Positions 21,933-23,598 of a stretch of DNA of 23,598 nt are shown piece after piece. Position numbers and translations under genes: made by a program. Origin of the DNA: RGIG2206 sp045577615 (GTDB lineage Bacteria > Bacillota > Clostridia > Oscillospirales > Acutalibacteraceae); contig JAZNIT010000020.1 in assembly GCA_045577615.1 (NCBI GenBank), forward strand, positions 1 to 23,598, given 5' to 3'. The first letter of the stretch is position 1. The number at the start of each line of letters is the position of its first letter. The notes under the pieces are model-generated. The model was not told the origin of the DNA. It did no database searches and was given only the letters and a program-made list of their open reading frames with translations.

Positions 21933-22820
21933 ATGACCATACACCTTGAAGGACGCCGTGAGGAACTGGAATCTATTTGGCAGGAAAATCTTCAAAAAAA
22001 TGGCGATGACCCTTACAAAAGCCTGGAGATAAGTATAAAAGCATTAGCAGAATATCCTTGCGATAAATCCTTTCTCTTTCGTGCGGCAATAGCTGAAGAA
22101 TGGTTGGCAGATGCCGAAACGGATAATAATTCTAAACATAAACATCTACATAAAGCAATGGACTATGCCCAGCGACTACTCAAAGAGAATCCGAATGAAG
22201 AAACAGCAAAAGAATTAATAGTTAGAATTTATTCAAAACTTGGATGTGAAGACATGGCTATTGAACAGGCCTATAAATGCCAAAATGTAGATTTAGCATT
22301 AAAATTCTGCTTGAAAGGTGACACACTCCGCCGCCATAAACAACAAATCATTAGCAAAAAACTTCTTAATTTACTTTACGAAATGTCGCAAGCAGATTTT
22401 TATATGCTTGATATTTCCGAGAAAATTGTTAATTTAGTTATTCCAGATGGCAACTATCAATATTTTTATCATATTTTAGAGGGTGTTTATTTAAAACGTG
22501 CAGGTATGTATCTTCAAAGTGGTAACGAAGAATCTGCAATAGAAACCTTGAAAAAATTATTTGAAATTACAAAATTAACTGCAGATATAAGCAGAAAACA
22601 AAAGAATTTTACAGCACCGTTGTTTGATTTGTTGGAAGATAATACACCGCGCTTTTGCGAACTAACAGGATATGTTGAATTATTTCTGATTTCTATGGAA
22701 AGAGAGTTTACAAGTTTAAAAGACAATCCGGATTTTATAAAAATTTTAGACGATGCAAACGCTTATGTTGCCCAATTCGGTAAATTATCTGTGCAAAAAC
22801 GAAAGGATGAGATAAAATGA
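21933..22820 (+). CDS. Helical-repeat (TPR-like) protein (cassette 4 cargo)
   Basis: 295 aa, all-helical, no membrane segment. TPR-like units include SLEISIKALAEYPCDKSFLF and KAMDYAQRLLKENPNEETAK. It resembles the helical C-terminal halves of XRE-TPR regulators from Clostridia but has no HTH of its own; instead it follows the AraC gene directly (ATG right after its stop, GGAAGGAGG upstream). Its C-terminus SVQKRKDEI repeats the AraC C-terminus SVQKRKEEL. Role unknown; perhaps a partner of the AraC protein. Confidence 0.82.
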   Translation: MTIHLEGRREELESIWQENLQKNGDDPYKSLEISIKALAEYPCDKSFLFRAAIAEEWLADAETDNNSKHKHLHKAMDYAQRLLKENPNEETAKELIVRIYSKLGCEDMAIEQAYKCQNVDLALKFCLKGDTLRRHKQQIISKKLLNLLYEMSQADFYMLDISEKIVNLVIPDGNYQYFYHILEGVYLKRAGMYLQSGNEESAIETLKKLFEITKLTADISRKQKNFTAPLFDLLEDNTPRFCELTGYVELFLISMEREFTSLKDNPDFIKILDDANAYVAQFGKLSVQKRKDEIK

Positions 22821-23598
22821 AAAGATTTATATCAATTTTTTTAATTTTAACGCTCTGCTTTTTATTTGCCTCTTGCGCAACAGAAAATATTCAATATAAA
22901 ACCATAACATTCAAGCATGCAGAAATATTGCAAGAGCAACTGGAACTAACCATTCCTAATGACTGGATATATGAAGAGGTTCGTGATGGTGATAATTTAA
23001 TAAAGTTTTATAGTTATGAAGACTATACAGAAATAGGAAATGTAACTATAAATCAATTTTATAACGCAAAATCTGGCTTTTATGAAAACAGAAATAAACT
23101 TGTGCCATTAGAGAATGCAACTTACAAGAAAATAAACGAAAATTGCTTTATTGCAACCGATAAAGGAAAAGGAAACATTATTTGCTATCGTATAAACGAC
23201 ACCACGGCAATCGATATATTTATAAACATCTTAGCAGAACAAAAGATAGTTAAAAATATCGCAAAAAGCATTATATCTACCAAGATAGAGATTGACAGGG
23301 ACGTACATTCTGAAGTGCAGTCAACTGAACAAAAAACGGATTTTAAACCGTTAGATATATCTTTCTTAGATGATGAAAACTATGTTTATGCTAAGAAAAC
23401 CTACGAACAAGCTTATAGTGTGTTTTTAACAATAGACTCTCTTGCTGAAATTGCTAAAAAGCCTTATGTTTTTACATCAACAACTATGGGTTATCGGTCT
23501 TTTGTGTACACCGTAGAAGTTGACGAAAATAATACGTATGGCATTATTGAAGACTATTTGCTTAAAGAATTATTATTTGTTAAATACATAATCAAAGA
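22817..23598 (+). CDS. Lipoprotein, 3' end outside window (cassette 4 cargo)
   Basis: At least 260 aa. Lipoprotein signal MKRFISIFLILTLCFLFAS followed by the lipobox Cys20. A mature domain of two similar-sized halves follows, starting near ITFKHAEILQEQLELTIP; it contains TDKGKGNIICYRIND. No family recognised. ATGA overlap with the helical-repeat gene gives a three-gene operon: regulator, helical protein, lipoprotein. Partial: no stop before 23598. Confidence 0.8.
   Translation, partial: MKRFISIFLILTLCFLFASCATENIQYKTITFKHAEILQEQLELTIPNDWIYEEVRDGDNLIKFYSYEDYTEIGNVTINQFYNAKSGFYENRNKLVPLENATYKKINENCFIATDKGKGNIICYRINDTTAIDIFINILAEQKIVKNIAKSIISTKIEIDRDVHSEVQSTEQKTDFKPLDISFLDDENYVYAKKTYEQAYSVFLTIDSLAEIAKKPYVFTSTTMGYRSFVYTVEVDENNTYGIIEDYLLKELLFVKYIIK

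Larger units (their letters stand above)
20724..23598 (+). mobile_element. Cassette 4 of spoIVB-3' array (runs off window)
   Basis: Displaced spoIVB 3' end, terminator, promoter, AraC regulator, helical-repeat protein and lipoprotein. The right end is outside the window, so it could be one more cassette or the original chromosomal flank of spoIVB. Confidence 0.5.

Noticed and set aside
15196..23598. CRISPR-like or simple tandem duplication origin of the repeats
   Set aside because: Repeats are ~155-180 bp, coding, unevenly spaced (about 0.95-2.5 kb) and separated by unrelated genes; a local duplication would not add an identical non-spoIVB 28 bp or keep mainly synonymous differences.

Overview
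The window looks like the chromosome of a low- to mid-GC, spore-forming Clostridia member, probably Oscillospirales/Ruminococcaceae-like. The evidence is a full SpoIVB (S55) sporulation protease, GHL10 and Amidase_3 wall enzymes, a DUF3789 micro-ORF, several XRE/membrane fusion regulators, strong AGGAGG ribosome binding sites and sigma-A promoters with 17-bp spacers. The taxon is inferred from gene content only. I saw no rRNA, tRNA, CRISPR array, transposase or integrase.

Layout. 1-1115: an inverted-repeat cluster, then a beta-flower repeat/membrane protein and an AT-rich periodic tract. 1156-4072 (minus strand): GNAT acetyltransferase, PAP2-family membrane protein, and two XRE regulators fused to membrane segments, one paired with a small membrane protein. 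4348-5892 (plus): two tiny one-helix membrane proteins flanking a GT4 glycosyltransferase. 5893-9518 (minus): a tight six-gene operon (nicotinamidase-like hydrolase, zinc-ribbon protein, DUF1294 protein, XRE regulator, SDR, DUF362/ferredoxin) with 4-bp overlaps among its first four genes. 9672-15351 (plus): GHL10 lipoprotein, a GHL-like/Amidase_3 fusion, DUF3789 micro-ORF and spoIVB.

The unusual part is 15196-23598. After intact spoIVB, the last ~51 codons of spoIVB, starting exactly at the catalytic MSGSP motif, recur three more times in the same orientation (17678, 18630, 20724). Each copy is preceded by the same 28-bp sequence, identical except for one base and absent from the real spoIVB, which ends in a small palindrome (ACACTNGTGT). 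Each copy is followed by its stop codon, a strong intrinsic terminator, a sigma-A promoter and a different set of AT-rich cargo genes. The region therefore reads as a tandem array of at least four promoter-bearing gene cassettes. Each cassette is [spoIVB 3' end - terminator - promoter - cargo - 28-bp end]. They look as if they were inserted one after another at the catalytic-serine codons of spoIVB, each restoring the reading frame with its own 3' end and displacing the previous one. The copies differ mainly at synonymous positions, so the 3' ends seem to have evolved under protein-level selection, probably in other genomes, before arriving here.

Cargo: cassette 1, an XRE/membrane regulator with a TPR-like membrane protein; cassette 2, a Ser/Thr-rich lipoprotein; cassette 3, a probably frameshifted ABC-permease-like gene plus three small proteins; cassette 4, an AraC regulator, a helical-repeat protein and a lipoprotein running off the window. 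No recombinase is visible, so mobilisation in trans is inferred, not seen.
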